64,000 bases of DNA. It comes from Pseudomonadota bacterium. Lineage in GTDB: Bacteria > Campylobacterota > Campylobacteria > Campylobacterales > Sulfurospirillaceae. The translations under genes and the position numbers were made by a program. This document shows positions 27,026-36,489 of this stretch, piece after piece. The stretch spans positions 1-64,000 of the forward strand of contig JAGDMU010000002.1 in assembly GCA_017860615.1 (NCBI GenBank), in the 5' to 3' direction. Position 1 is the stretch's first letter. Each line of letters starts with the position of its first letter. The notes beneath the pieces were generated by a model. That model had not been told where the DNA came from, searched no databases, and was given only the letters and a program-made list of their open reading frames with translations.

Positions 27026-28837
27026 ATGTGTGGAATTGTTGGCTATATTGGAACCAAAGAAAAACGCAATTTTTTAATTAGTGGACTGAAAGAACTTGAA
27101 TATCGTGGGTATGACTCAGCAGGTATTGCTGTACTCAAAGATGGAGACATTACTTCATTTAAAGCCACAGGAAAACTCTCTAACTTGGACCATAAAGTTG
27201 AAAACTTTAGCTCTTCGGGTTTTGGAGTAGGCATCGGTCACACCAGATGGGCGACACACGGCAAGCCAACCGAAGCCAATGCTCATCCACACTGGGGTGA
27301 ATTTTCCTACATTATCCACAATGGCATCATTGAAAATTATAAAGAGATCAAAGATGAACTTCTCAAAGATGGCGTGAAATTTTTAAGCCAAACCGACACG
27401 GAAGTTGCGGTTCACCTTTTTGAAAAAAATGTACGAGAATTGGGTGATTGTTTTAAAGCGTTTGAAAAAACCATCGCTTCATTGCATGGCGCCTATGCGA
27501 TTTTACTCATTACCAAAAAAGAGCCTGATGTTATTTTCTTTGCTAAAAATGCTGTTCCCTTACTTCTGGGCAAAAGCAGTGAAGGCGAAGTCTTTTTTAG
27601 CTCTTCAGATGCCCCACTTATTGGACTTGTTAAAGAGGTCGTTTACCTCGAAGATGGCGAGTATGGTTGGGCAAAAGACAAAGAGATTACCCTTTTGAAA
27701 AACAATGTCGCACAACATCTTGATTTTAAACCTCTTACGCACGATAAACTCTCCGCTCAAAAAGATGGTTATCGCTATTTTATGGAAAAAGAGATTTACG
27801 AGCAATCACTCGTTGTCGCAGAAACACTTATGGGACGCATTAAAGAGAACTCTGTTGTTTTAGATGAACTCTCTTCGCTTTATCTTTCCAACATTGATGC
27901 CATTAAAATCTGTGCATGTGGTACAAGCTATCACGCAGCGCTTAGTGCGTGCTATATGTTTGAACGTTTAGCGAAAATTCGCACCAACGTTGAAATTGCC
28001 AGTGAGTTTCGCTACAAAGAACCCCTGTTAGATGCCAAAACCTTATTTATCGTTATCTCCCAGAGTGGTGAAACCGCTGATACCCTCGAAGCCCTTAAAA
28101 TGGCAAAACGTGGCGGTATGCAAACCCTTGCCATTTGTAATGTGGACAACTCTTCTATCGTGAGAACTGCGGATATGACCATCCTCACACGAGCTGGCAT
28201 TGAAAAAGGTGTGGCAAGTACCAAAGCGTTTGCAACGCAAGTCATTACCCTTTGGCTTTTAACACTCTTTATCGGTGAGCAAAAAGGAAATATCGATGAG
28301 AAAACCCTACAGAGTGAAATTGCAGCACTCTTGCATATTCCTCTTGTTTTAAAAGTCAATGAAAACACACATGAGAAAATTCGCCGCCTCTCCAAACGTT
28401 ACTTGCACGGGCATGGTTTCTTCTTCATCGGTCGCGACCTTTTCTACCCACTTGCCCTTGAAGGAGCGCTGAAGCTTAAAGAGATCAGCTACCTTCATGC
28501 TGAGGGCTACCCAGCAGGCGAGATGAAACATGGCCCCATCGCGCTTGCCGATAGTGAACTTTTCACCATCGCACTCATGCCTAAAAATCTTCTGTATGAC
28601 AAAATGAAAAGCAACGTTGAAGAGCTAGGAGCAAGGGATTCTACCCTTCTTATCATTAGTCCAGAGCCATTTGAGTTAGCCGATGATTTTATCAAAACAA
28701 AACCCCATACACACATGATGGGTGAGTTTTTTGAAATGATGCTCATCACGCAGCTCCTTGCCTTAGAAATTTCGATTCGTCTAGGAAATGATGTTGATAT
28801 GCCACGAAACTTAGCCAAAAGTGTGACTGTAGAATAA
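27026..28837 (+). CDS. glmS: Glutamine:fructose-6-phosphate aminotransferase (isomerising)
   Basis: A 603-residue GlmS of full length. It starts MCGIVGYIG, with Cys2 the glutaminase nucleophile after Met removal, and has ELEYRGYDSAGI and GHTRWATHG. Two SIS domains follow (CGTSYHAAL, SQSGETADT, STKAFATQ), and the C terminus PRNLAKSVTVE is the family tail that closes the active site. It makes glucosamine-6-phosphate for peptidoglycan and lipopolysaccharide. No ribozyme precedes it; the gap to glnD is only 13 bp. Confidence 0.96.
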   Translation: MCGIVGYIGTKEKRNFLISGLKELEYRGYDSAGIAVLKDGDITSFKATGKLSNLDHKVENFSSSGFGVGIGHTRWATHGKPTEANAHPHWGEFSYIIHNGIIENYKEIKDELLKDGVKFLSQTDTEVAVHLFEKNVRELGDCFKAFEKTIASLHGAYAILLITKKEPDVIFFAKNAVPLLLGKSSEGEVFFSSSDAPLIGLVKEVVYLEDGEYGWAKDKEITLLKNNVAQHLDFKPLTHDKLSAQKDGYRYFMEKEIYEQSLVVAETLMGRIKENSVVLDELSSLYLSNIDAIKICACGTSYHAALSACYMFERLAKIRTNVEIASEFRYKEPLLDAKTLFIVISQSGETADTLEALKMAKRGGMQTLAICNVDNSSIVRTADMTILTRAGIEKGVASTKAFATQVITLWLLTLFIGEQKGNIDEKTLQSEIAALLHIPLVLKVNENTHEKIRRLSKRYLHGHGFFFIGRDLFYPLALEGALKLKEISYLHAEGYPAGEMKHGPIALADSELFTIALMPKNLLYDKMKSNVEELGARDSTLLIISPEPFELADDFIKTKPHTHMMGEFFEMMLITQLLALEISIRLGNDVDMPRNLAKSVTVE

Positions 28838-28858
28838 TTTTACCTATAAGGAAGTGTA

Positions 28859-30688
28859 ATGCAAAAAAAGCTCTCTTTGGTCATTGTAGGAACCATTTTT
28901 ATCTCTTTTATGATTCTTATGGTGATTTTAGCGTTTTCGATTCGAGACCTTGGAATTAAAAATGCCGAAGAGAAGGCTCAAATTATCGCCGATTTAGTGC
29001 AAGATGGACTTTCTGCGCATATGCTCAGCGGAACCATGGATCAAAGAGAATTTTTCCTCAATAAAATCAGTACTGCAAAAGGGGTACAAGCCCTTTGGGT
29101 TGTTCGTAGTGAGTCGGTCATTAAACAATTTGGCAAGGGTTTCAACAATGAAATCGCACGCGATACCATTGATGAAGAGACACTCAAGTCTGGTCTTGTG
29201 CATAAAAATAATGAAGAGAGTTCCCATAGTGCAAAGTTGCGTATTACCACTCCCTACATCGCAAAAGAGCACGGAACACCCAACTGTATGCAATGTCATC
29301 ATGCCAAAGAAGGTGAAGTACTCGGAGCCATTAGCATCGTTTTTGATATCAGTGAAGTACGAACTAACGGTATTTTAACCTCCCTTGGTATTTTGCTCCT
29401 TTCTATTTTCATTATGCTTTTTGTCTTTATCATCATTAACCGTTCAATGAAGCCGCTCATGGAACTTTTCAACTCCATTACGTTTGTCATGAATAAAGCA
29501 CAAGAGGGCGATTACAGCCGACGTGTACGTTTTAGTGGAAGCGATAAAGAGTGCCATAATGTTATGTTTTGGATCAACTCGCTTTTAGAGAAATTGGAAA
29601 ACACCCTAAACGATATCGAGGTGACCGTAAAGAAATTTTTAGCTCTCGCTCCAAACCAGCAACCCGATCTTCTACTCGATGCGCAAGCTATCGTCCATGA
29701 GCTTTCTGACATTTATCAGTTTAAACGTACCATCGAGTTTGATGAAGACAAAGAGCAAGTTTACAGACGTATTGGCTCTATTTTACAGCACGATTTAGGA
29801 CTGAAAGACTTTGTCCTCATTGAATCGGGTAAAGATGCGATTAACCCAACGATTGTGTTTGATGCTTCTTCCCACAAACGCACCGTTGATCCAACCTGTC
29901 GAGCACTTCGTACCAAGCAAGCGGTCTATTCTGATCAATTTAGAAACATCTGTGAGTCCTGTGAATCTTGTGCACATCATCTCTGTATTCCTTATCTTAT
30001 CAGTAATGACTTCGAGATATTGCTGAGCATTTGGACACAAACGCCAGAAGAGCTAAGCTTTACAAAAGAACAGCTTCCTAAAATTCAAAATTATATTGAT
30101 GCAGCACGTCCAGAGCTTGTGAGTAAAAATCTCACTGAAATTCTAAAAATCTCTTCCACTACCGATGCGCTCACAGGTCTTTACAACCGAAAATACCTCG
30201 ATGAATACATCGAAAAAGCACTTTCTCAAGCAAAGCGCAATGGTATCGTTTATGGTATCTTGATGATTGACATCGACTTTTTCAAAATGGTCAATGACAC
30301 CTACGGACACGATGTGGGCGATAAAGCGATCAAGGTGCTTGCAACGGTACTGAAAGAGAACATCAGAGAAGCCGATACCGCATTTCGTTTTGGAGGCGAA
30401 GAGTTTTTGGTACTCTTATACGAATGCGAAGAAGCGATGGTTTCAAACATTGCAGAGAAAATTCGTCTGGCATTTGAAAAATCATCCATTCAGTCCAATA
30501 ATGGCTCAACCTTTTACAAAACACTCAGCGTTGGCGCATCGATCTTCCCGAAAGATTCTGACTCATTGTGGAAATGTATTAAATTTGCAGATATCGCACT
30601 TTACAATGCAAAAGATAGCGGTCGTAATTGTGTTAAACGCTTTGATGCTTCTATGGTTGAATCCCAAGAACTCAAAAGCGATTTTTAA
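28859..30688 (+). CDS. Membrane diguanylate cyclase with periplasmic haem-c motif and cytoplasmic cysteine cluster
   Basis: A 609-residue protein: membrane helix at ~7-27, periplasmic domain at ~30-170 holding C143-x2-C146-H147 (CMQCH, a covalent haem-c site), second membrane helix at ~172-194, HAMP-like segment, a GAF-like region with Cys347 and C365-x2-C368-x2-C371-x4-C376, and a GGDEF domain with FGGEEF (512-516). The active-site motif is intact, so c-di-GMP synthesis is expected. The periplasmic part resembles Tll0287/DUF3365-type haem sensor domains. The cysteine group could bind a metal or Fe-S cluster, giving two redox inputs; that is inference. It follows glmS by 21 bp. Confidence 0.82.
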   Translation: MQKKLSLVIVGTIFISFMILMVILAFSIRDLGIKNAEEKAQIIADLVQDGLSAHMLSGTMDQREFFLNKISTAKGVQALWVVRSESVIKQFGKGFNNEIARDTIDEETLKSGLVHKNNEESSHSAKLRITTPYIAKEHGTPNCMQCHHAKEGEVLGAISIVFDISEVRTNGILTSLGILLLSIFIMLFVFIIINRSMKPLMELFNSITFVMNKAQEGDYSRRVRFSGSDKECHNVMFWINSLLEKLENTLNDIEVTVKKFLALAPNQQPDLLLDAQAIVHELSDIYQFKRTIEFDEDKEQVYRRIGSILQHDLGLKDFVLIESGKDAINPTIVFDASSHKRTVDPTCRALRTKQAVYSDQFRNICESCESCAHHLCIPYLISNDFEILLSIWTQTPEELSFTKEQLPKIQNYIDAARPELVSKNLTEILKISSTTDALTGLYNRKYLDEYIEKALSQAKRNGIVYGILMIDIDFFKMVNDTYGHDVGDKAIKVLATVLKENIREADTAFRFGGEEFLVLLYECEEAMVSNIAEKIRLAFEKSSIQSNNGSTFYKTLSVGASIFPKDSDSLWKCIKFADIALYNAKDSGRNCVKRFDASMVESQELKSDF

Positions 30689-30693
30689 AGGCA

Positions 30694-31569
30694 ATGATGA
30701 AATTTTACCGTGTGTATGTTGAGCTCACCAATATCTGTGGGCTCGCATGTAGCTTTTGCCCTCCTAAAACGCTTCCAACGCACAGTATGGCACTTCCTTT
30801 TTTTGAGCAAGTTTTGGATCAACTCAGCCCTTACACCAAAGAAGTTGCATACCATATGGGAGGCGATCCGCTAAGCCTTTCAAATCTTGAAGCGTATTTG
30901 GATGTGAGCTTCAAAAAACACTTTAAAGTGATGCTCACGACCAGTGGTTACTACTTAAACAAACACGATCTTCACACGCTGTTGCATCCCGCTATTAAGC
31001 AAGTAAACATCTCACTTAACAGCTACAACAAAAACAGTATGCCGCTCTCTTTTGAGGCATATATGGAGCCTATCATTCAGTTCTGCAAACTTAAACTGGA
31101 AAAGAATCGAGATCTTTTTATCAACCTCCGTTTATGGAATATGGATGAAGAACAGAGTGAAAAAGCCTTTAATGAGAAGCTCTTTGCCTACCTTGAACAA
31201 GCATTTCACACCTCTTTAAATGTTACGAAAATTTACGATGAAAAACCTCGCTCAATTCGCTTGAGCGAAAAAATACTGCTTCATTTTGATAACTACTTTG
31301 AGTGGCCTACCCTGACTTCAGATCACCACTCTCATGGCACCTGTTTAGGACTTTCATCTCATTTTGGAATTCTAGCAAACGGTACAGTGGTGCCGTGTTG
31401 TTTGGATAAAGATGGGGTGATGGAGCTTGGAAATTTACATACCAGCACACTGGAAAATATTTTAAATACAGCAAGAACACAAGCCATCATTGAGGGATTT
31501 AAGCGCCATAAAGCCATCGAGTCTTTATGCCAAAAATGTCACTATAAACACCGTTTTAAGGAGAATTAA
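30694..31569 (+). CDS. Radical SAM/SPASM-like protein of unknown substrate
   Basis: A 291-residue protein with NICGLACSFC (about residues 13-22), the CX3CX2C motif for the radical SAM 4Fe-4S cluster. The C-terminal part has cysteines in HGTCLG, VVPCCLD and LCQKCHYKH, as in SPASM-type auxiliary cluster domains. It starts 5 bp after the diguanylate cyclase and its stop overlaps the ATG of a HIT-family gene by 1 bp. No peptide substrate gene was seen nearby. Function unknown. Confidence 0.75.
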   Translation: MMKFYRVYVELTNICGLACSFCPPKTLPTHSMALPFFEQVLDQLSPYTKEVAYHMGGDPLSLSNLEAYLDVSFKKHFKVMLTTSGYYLNKHDLHTLLHPAIKQVNISLNSYNKNSMPLSFEAYMEPIIQFCKLKLEKNRDLFINLRLWNMDEEQSEKAFNEKLFAYLEQAFHTSLNVTKIYDEKPRSIRLSEKILLHFDNYFEWPTLTSDHHSHGTCLGLSSHFGILANGTVVPCCLDKDGVMELGNLHTSTLENILNTARTQAIIEGFKRHKAIESLCQKCHYKHRFKEN

Positions 31570-31940
31570 TGTCAGAAAAATTGTATGAAAATGCGTACTT
31601 CTATATTGAGAAAGAAAATGCGATGATCCCATGGGTCAAAATTTTTACAAAAACCCCCTATAAAGAGCTAAGCGATTGCGATCCTGACACACAAGCAGCA
31701 ATTCTCAAAGTAATGCTCATTGTCGAAGAGACCATGCGTTTTTACTACAACCCAAAAAAGATTAATATCGCAATGTTTGGCAATTATGTTCCGCATCTGC
31801 ACATTCATGTGATGGCACGTTTTGAAGAGGATTCTCACTTTCCTGAATCCATGTGGGGTATTAAACAGCGCGATGGAGAGCTTCATCTTCCTAGTTTTGA
31901 GAACTTTGTTACTATTTTACAAAGCAAGTTGGCGATATAG
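31569..31940 (+). CDS. HIT-family nucleotide-binding protein
   Basis: A 123-residue protein with the histidine triad HLHIHVMAR (about residues 77-85). HIT proteins hydrolyse or transfer nucleotides, often dinucleoside polyphosphates or AMP-amides. The start ATG shares one base with the stop of the radical SAM gene, so the two are coupled. The substrate is unknown. Confidence 0.85.
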   Translation: MSEKLYENAYFYIEKENAMIPWVKIFTKTPYKELSDCDPDTQAAILKVMLIVEETMRFYYNPKKINIAMFGNYVPHLHIHVMARFEEDSHFPESMWGIKQRDGELHLPSFENFVTILQSKLAI

Positions 31941-32018
31941 TAACGTTTTTGGGTAAATTTTAATCTCCCTTTTGATAAGCTTTTTGGAAAAATTTTAAAA
32001 AAAATATAAAGATAACGA

Positions 32019-33335
32019 ATGAAAAAAGTGTTTCTGGCTCTTGGTTTTTTACTTTCAACGTACGCATTTAGCGCAAATCTACATTACACTCTTATAAAAA
32101 AGGAAAGCGGCAAAGAGGGCAGCACCCTTCTCATTGTGGGAGGTATTCATGGTGACGAACCTGGAGGCTATTTTGCACCGATGCTTTTATCGAAATACTA
32201 TAAAATTGAAAGTGGCAATCTTTGGATTGTTCCAAACCTCAACTTCGATAGTATCGTCAAAAACTCCCGTGGCATTAACGGCGATATGAACCGTAAATTT
32301 GCCAAGATTGAGCCTAAAGATAAAGACTTTGACACTGTCACAGAGATTAAAAAGCTTATTCTTCATCCCAAAGTTGACTTAACGCTCAATCTTCATGATG
32401 GTCAAGGCTTCTACCGTGATCGCCAAATCGATAAAAACTTCAACCCAAAAGCATGGGGGCAAGCTACCATCATTGATCAGCAACAAATTGCAAGTGCCAA
32501 ATATGGTAATCTTGCGGAGATCGCTAAAAAGGTGAATCAAGAGACCAACGTTGACCTTATCGAAGACGTGCATGAGTTTAATGTCAAAAATACTAATACC
32601 AAGGCTCAAGACAAGGCAATGCAACAAAGTTTGACCTATTTTTCCATTACAAACAACAAGCCCGCTTTTGCCATTGAGACAAGTAAAAACATTACAGAAC
32701 TTTCACCTAAGGTCTTTTATCAACTCAAAACCATTGAAAAATTTATGAATGTAATGAACATCAAATTTTCACGTTCATTTGAGCTGAGTGAAGAGAATAT
32801 TAAAAAGCTTCTGAGCGATGATGGTATGTTAGAGATTCCTCCAACTAAAATCACGCTTGATCTTGCAACACTAAAGCCTTATATCAAATTCTTCCCCATG
32901 AGTAAAGACAAATTGGTCTATAATAGTAACAACCCTTTGGTCGCTGTTATTAAAGATAAAGATGAATACAAAATTATGAACGGCAATATCCTTGTTTCCA
33001 AGCTAAAGCCTGATTTCATAGAGTTTGAAAACTCTCTTTCCAGTATTAATCTATCCATTGACGGTAAAAAAAGCAGTGCAAAAATCGGCTCACTTATCAG
33101 TGCAAAAAACAGCTTTCAAATCGATCCAATCAATGGGTATCGTATCAATATTATCGGTTATTCAAAAAGCGGTGTTGGAAGTGAAGGCGGCATCAAAGTT
33201 GAACCAAAAGATTTTATCAAAAGCTATGCTATTGATAAAGATGAAACGACCTATATGGTACAATTTTATAAAGATAAAAAGTTTTGCGGTATGGTCAACA
33301 TTAAATTTGAAGATGAAAAAAAAAGTAAAAAATAG
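32019..33335 (+). CDS. M99-family peptidoglycan DL-carboxypeptidase (Csd4/Pgp1-like)
   Basis: A 438-residue secreted zinc peptidase, the same length as Helicobacter pylori Csd4 as I recall it. Signal peptide at ~1-19 (MKKVFLALGFLLSTYAFSA). GGIHGDEPGG (His and Glu zinc ligands near residues 45-48) and LTLNLHDGQG (third ligand His near 126) define the site; GINGDMNRKF is the substrate-binding Arg region. The C-terminal half holds the accessory domains seen in Csd4. These enzymes trim tripeptide stems to dipeptides in the periplasm and set helical cell shape in Helicobacter and Campylobacter. A 78-bp gap with a TATAAA precedes it. Confidence 0.88.
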   Translation: MKKVFLALGFLLSTYAFSANLHYTLIKKESGKEGSTLLIVGGIHGDEPGGYFAPMLLSKYYKIESGNLWIVPNLNFDSIVKNSRGINGDMNRKFAKIEPKDKDFDTVTEIKKLILHPKVDLTLNLHDGQGFYRDRQIDKNFNPKAWGQATIIDQQQIASAKYGNLAEIAKKVNQETNVDLIEDVHEFNVKNTNTKAQDKAMQQSLTYFSITNNKPAFAIETSKNITELSPKVFYQLKTIEKFMNVMNIKFSRSFELSEENIKKLLSDDGMLEIPPTKITLDLATLKPYIKFFPMSKDKLVYNSNNPLVAVIKDKDEYKIMNGNILVSKLKPDFIEFENSLSSINLSIDGKKSSAKIGSLISAKNSFQIDPINGYRINIIGYSKSGVGSEGGIKVEPKDFIKSYAIDKDETTYMVQFYKDKKFCGMVNIKFEDEKKSKK

Positions 33336-33385
33336 CCTTTTCGCCTTTTAAACAATCAATTATCAGTAAAATCAAGGAGCGCCGT

Positions 33386-34618
33386 GTGAGTACCTTTGTG
33401 GGTAGACAACCGATTTTTGACAAAGAGGGTGTATGCTTTGGGTATGAGCTCCTTTACCGCTCATGCGACATCAACAATGTAGCGACGTTCCAAGATAATG
33501 CTAAAGCCTCTGCACGTGTTATCGTTAACCTCATTCACAATATCGGACTTACCCCTATTATAGGGCATAAGATAGGCTATATCAATGTCGATGAAACCAT
33601 GCTCTTTAGCGATGCCATTTTACTGCTTCCCAAGGAACATTTTAGATTTGAGATTTTAGAGCACACGAAAGTCTCTTTAGCGCTTTATGAACGCATCAAA
33701 CACCTTCATACGCTGGGCTACCGTTTCTCTTTGGATGATTTTGATTGCAGCGATACGATGATCAAATATTATGAACCTCTTTTCCCCTATATTGAGATCA
33801 TCAAAGTGGACATTCAAGCGATTGGAACAACGCATCTTGGAGCGGCCATTGATAAACTTAAAAAATACACGATTCCTCTTTTGGCAGAAAAAATAGAGAC
33901 GCATGAAGAGTATGAAATATGCTCAAAACTCGATTTTCAATTTTTTCAAGGCTACTTTTTTGAAAGACCTGTGATTTTAAGTGGGAAAAAAATCGAGCCC
34001 AATACTGTCAATGCGCTTAGACTTATCAACTGTATTCAAGAAAATAACGATGTTGCTTACATCTCTCACAAATTTGCGACCTGCCCCGATTTGGTTTATA
34101 ACCTTTTGCGCCATGTTAACTCTGGAGCGTATCATTTTAAACAAAAAATTACCTCTATTAAGCAAATGGTACTGCTATTGGGACCTCAAAAAATTATCTC
34201 ATGGCTTGGGCTTTTTCTCTATGGTATGCCGCAAAATCGTCCCTTTGGAGCTGAAATTTTCAACAATGCCAAATTCCGCGCTAAAGTGATGGAAGAGTTA
34301 GCCCTTACATGCAATAAACCTGAACTTGCCAATAAAGCCTTTTTAACAGGAAGCCTCTCTTTAATTGATGCTTATCTCAACATTACAATGCTTGAATTTT
34401 TAAACAATGTGCATCTAGACGATGAGATCAAAACGGCCTTGCTCTTTCGTGAAGGCTTTTTAGGAGAGCTACTTTACATTGCCACAGAGATGAATCACTC
34501 CAATGATACAGATGCGACCATCAAAAAACTGGGGCACTATCCATGTTTTAGCACGGAACAGCTCTACGATGCTTGCACCAAAGCAACCATTTTTGTTGAA
34601 GAGACCGAAAATCATTAG
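33386..34618 (+). CDS. EAL-HDOD signalling protein (YuxH-like)
   Basis: A 410-residue protein: N-terminal EAL-like domain (~1-200) beginning FVGRQPIFDKEG, C-terminal HDOD domain (~205-400). The EAL signature is degenerate (YELLYR in place of EALLR), so c-di-GMP hydrolysis is doubtful and binding or protein contact is more likely. The start is GTG at 33386 with AAGGAG upstream. It is followed 15 bp later by the selenoprotein gene, perhaps in one transcript ending at the terminator at 34880-34902. Confidence 0.85.
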   Translation: MSTFVGRQPIFDKEGVCFGYELLYRSCDINNVATFQDNAKASARVIVNLIHNIGLTPIIGHKIGYINVDETMLFSDAILLLPKEHFRFEILEHTKVSLALYERIKHLHTLGYRFSLDDFDCSDTMIKYYEPLFPYIEIIKVDIQAIGTTHLGAAIDKLKKYTIPLLAEKIETHEEYEICSKLDFQFFQGYFFERPVILSGKKIEPNTVNALRLINCIQENNDVAYISHKFATCPDLVYNLLRHVNSGAYHFKQKITSIKQMVLLLGPQKIISWLGLFLYGMPQNRPFGAEIFNNAKFRAKVMEELALTCNKPELANKAFLTGSLSLIDAYLNITMLEFLNNVHLDDEIKTALLFREGFLGELLYIATEMNHSNDTDATIKKLGHYPCFSTEQLYDACTKATIFVEETENH

Positions 34619-34633
34619 AACCAAGGAGTTTGT

Positions 34634-34879
34634 ATGAATGTCGTTATTTTTTATTGTACCCGTTGAGGATATATGCCACGAGCTTTCCGTGCGAAAGATG
34701 AAATTTTAAGTGCATATCCTCATGCGAACGTATCACTGAGCCCAAAAATGGGTGGATTTTTTGATGTCATGGTTGATGAGAAGATTCTTTTCTCTAAAAC
34801 AGAGAAAATTGGTACACCCATAGAGCGCTTTCCTGAGAGCGGAGAGATTATTGCATTGCTTCAAAAAGCAGGTTATTAG
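34634..34879 (+). CDS. SelW-like (Rdx family) selenoprotein with in-frame UGA
   Basis: An 81-residue protein if TGA at 34664-34666 is read as selenocysteine. The ATG at 34634 follows AAGGAG by 6 bp. Residues 1-16 read MNVVIFYCTRUGYMPR, giving the CxxU redox motif of the Rdx/SelW family. The rest fits the family: a segment like SPKMGGFFDVMVD and the C-terminal RFPESGEII. Standard gene calling would start at the ATG at 34673 and lose the redox motif. A hairpin that fits the bacterial SECIS rule follows the UGA. Rdx proteins have a thioredoxin-like fold; the physiological partner is unknown. It ends in its own terminator. Confidence 0.87.
34664..34697 (+). promoter_or_regulatory. UGA selenocysteine codon and candidate bSECIS hairpin
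   Basis: UGA at 34664-34666. Downstream CTTTC (34683-34687) and GAAAG (34693-34697) pair around the loop CGTGC. The loop begins 21 nt after the UGA and has G in its second position, matching the published bacterial SECIS pattern as I know it. A competing fold pairs GC(C)ACG with CGTGC around AGCTTTC. No folding energy was computed. Confidence 0.65.
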
Positions 34880-34902
34880 CCTTTGCATGTCACATGTAAA
34901 GG
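34880..34902 (+). terminator. Rho-independent terminator after the selenoprotein gene
   Basis: CCTTTGCATGT and ACATGTAAAGG pair over 11 positions with one G-T wobble, starting one base after the TAG stop. TTTTCATATTTTTTT follows directly. The stem contains the ACATGT word seen in other palindromes of the window. Confidence 0.75.
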
Positions 34903-34929
34903 TTTTCATATTTTTTTAAAAGGTTCATA

Positions 34930-36489
34930 GTGGGCTATTTTACGAGCTTTTTTGTGCGACTAGCCTATTTTATAGAGGCTTCTTCACGCTATCATCGTGT
35001 TAAAGAATTTTGCAGAACACTCTTAGAGTATCAACACTCAAGGCTCAAATTTTATTTCGATATTTTTATGGTCGTGCTTGTTGTCATCAGTGTTCTTTTC
35101 TTACTCTATGAAGTTAAACATCCTGATGGGCATCCTTATCTAGACGCATTTGTTCAGTTTTCATTGATTGTGTTCATCATTGAATACTTACTACGTTTTT
35201 GGATCTATTCCGATAGCCATAAACTCTTTTTAGAACGCTACGACTATGCCATTAACAACAACCTCCCTTTTTCACTAGGGCACACCCTCTGGGCTATTTT
35301 GAAGAAAAAAGTGGAGTATATTATCTCTCCACTTGCGATTATTGATCTGCTTGCCATCTTGCCAAGCTACCGCCCACTTCGTTTTTTACGTATTTTTTTA
35401 CTCTTTAGGATTTTTAAACTTTTTCGTTATGCCAGAAGTATGAAAACGTTTACCGCCATCATTACGGAAAAGAAATTTGAACTCTTTACCTTGGCCATTT
35501 TTGCAAGCTTTGTTATTTTTACAGGCAGCTCTGCTATTTATATCTTTGAAACACACCAAAACCCTAAAATAAACACTCTCTTTGACGCAGTCTATTGGGC
35601 AATTGTTACGATGGGAACGGTAGGCTATGGCGATATTGTGCCTGTCACCACAGAGGGCATGGTGGTTGCCATGATCCTAATTATTTTGGGTGTCGCAACA
35701 CTTGCTTTTTTAACCTCTATCATTGTCTCCTCTTTTCAAAACAAACTTATCGAACTTAAAGAGAGTCGTCTCTTTTCAGAAGTGGACAAACTGGAAAACT
35801 ACATTGTCATTTGTGGCTATGGACGTGTTGGCGAAGTGGTTGCAAAGATGTTACACGAAGATGGCTATAAGCTGGTTATTATCGATAACGATGATGAAAA
35901 GATAAAGCTAGCACAACAACGTGGACTCATTGGCATTGTTGCCGATGCTTCAAAGAGCCGTATTTTAGGGGAACTTGGTGTTGGTAAGAGGGCATCACAG
36001 ATTATTTGTGCCACCAACAGCGATGAGCTCAATGTCTTTATCACGCTTACTGCTCGAAGCCTCAGCAAACAGATTATTATTATTGCACGGGTGATCAAAA
36101 ATACCCATAAACGAAAGTACTTTTTAGCAGGTGCAAACTACGCATTTAGTGCCGATGAAACCATCGGACTTATGGGAGCACAGTATATTACACAACCCAT
36201 TTCGTATACCGCTCTTGATGAAATGCTCACCGAAAATACAGGTGTCATTTTCGATATGCTCCCAATACATGAACATGCTTATTTTGTTGGACAACCCCTT
36301 GAAGCACTTGAACTTAAAGAAAAACGGCTCATGCTTTTTGGTATTTTGCGAAAAGAGGCTACGCCTTCATTTCAGTTCAATCCAAGTCCTAATTTTATAC
36401 TCCAAATGCATGATATTCTTATTATTATGGGGCGTAAACACCACATCAATGTACTGCGAAAACAGAATGACAAAGGAGTCATGCGATGA
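34930..36489 (+). CDS. Voltage-gated-type K+ channel with cytoplasmic RCK (TrkA-N) domain
   Basis: A 519-residue channel with six membrane segments: S1 near residue 40, a basic S4-like helix RPLRFLRIFLLFRIFKLFR (about 140-158), and the pore with TVGYGD (230-235), the K+ selectivity filter. The C-terminal part begins with IVICGYGRVGEVVAKML (~295-311), a Rossmann RCK domain binding nucleotides, and ends with a TrkA-C-like region. The start is GTG with AAAAGG upstream. Its stop overlaps the ATG of a second RCK protein by 4 bp, so the pair is probably made together. Confidence 0.88.
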   Translation: MGYFTSFFVRLAYFIEASSRYHRVKEFCRTLLEYQHSRLKFYFDIFMVVLVVISVLFLLYEVKHPDGHPYLDAFVQFSLIVFIIEYLLRFWIYSDSHKLFLERYDYAINNNLPFSLGHTLWAILKKKVEYIISPLAIIDLLAILPSYRPLRFLRIFLLFRIFKLFRYARSMKTFTAIITEKKFELFTLAIFASFVIFTGSSAIYIFETHQNPKINTLFDAVYWAIVTMGTVGYGDIVPVTTEGMVVAMILIILGVATLAFLTSIIVSSFQNKLIELKESRLFSEVDKLENYIVICGYGRVGEVVAKMLHEDGYKLVIIDNDDEKIKLAQQRGLIGIVADASKSRILGELGVGKRASQIICATNSDELNVFITLTARSLSKQIIIIARVIKNTHKRKYFLAGANYAFSADETIGLMGAQYITQPISYTALDEMLTENTGVIFDMLPIHEHAYFVGQPLEALELKEKRLMLFGILRKEATPSFQFNPSPNFILQMHDILIIMGRKHHINVLRKQNDKGVMR

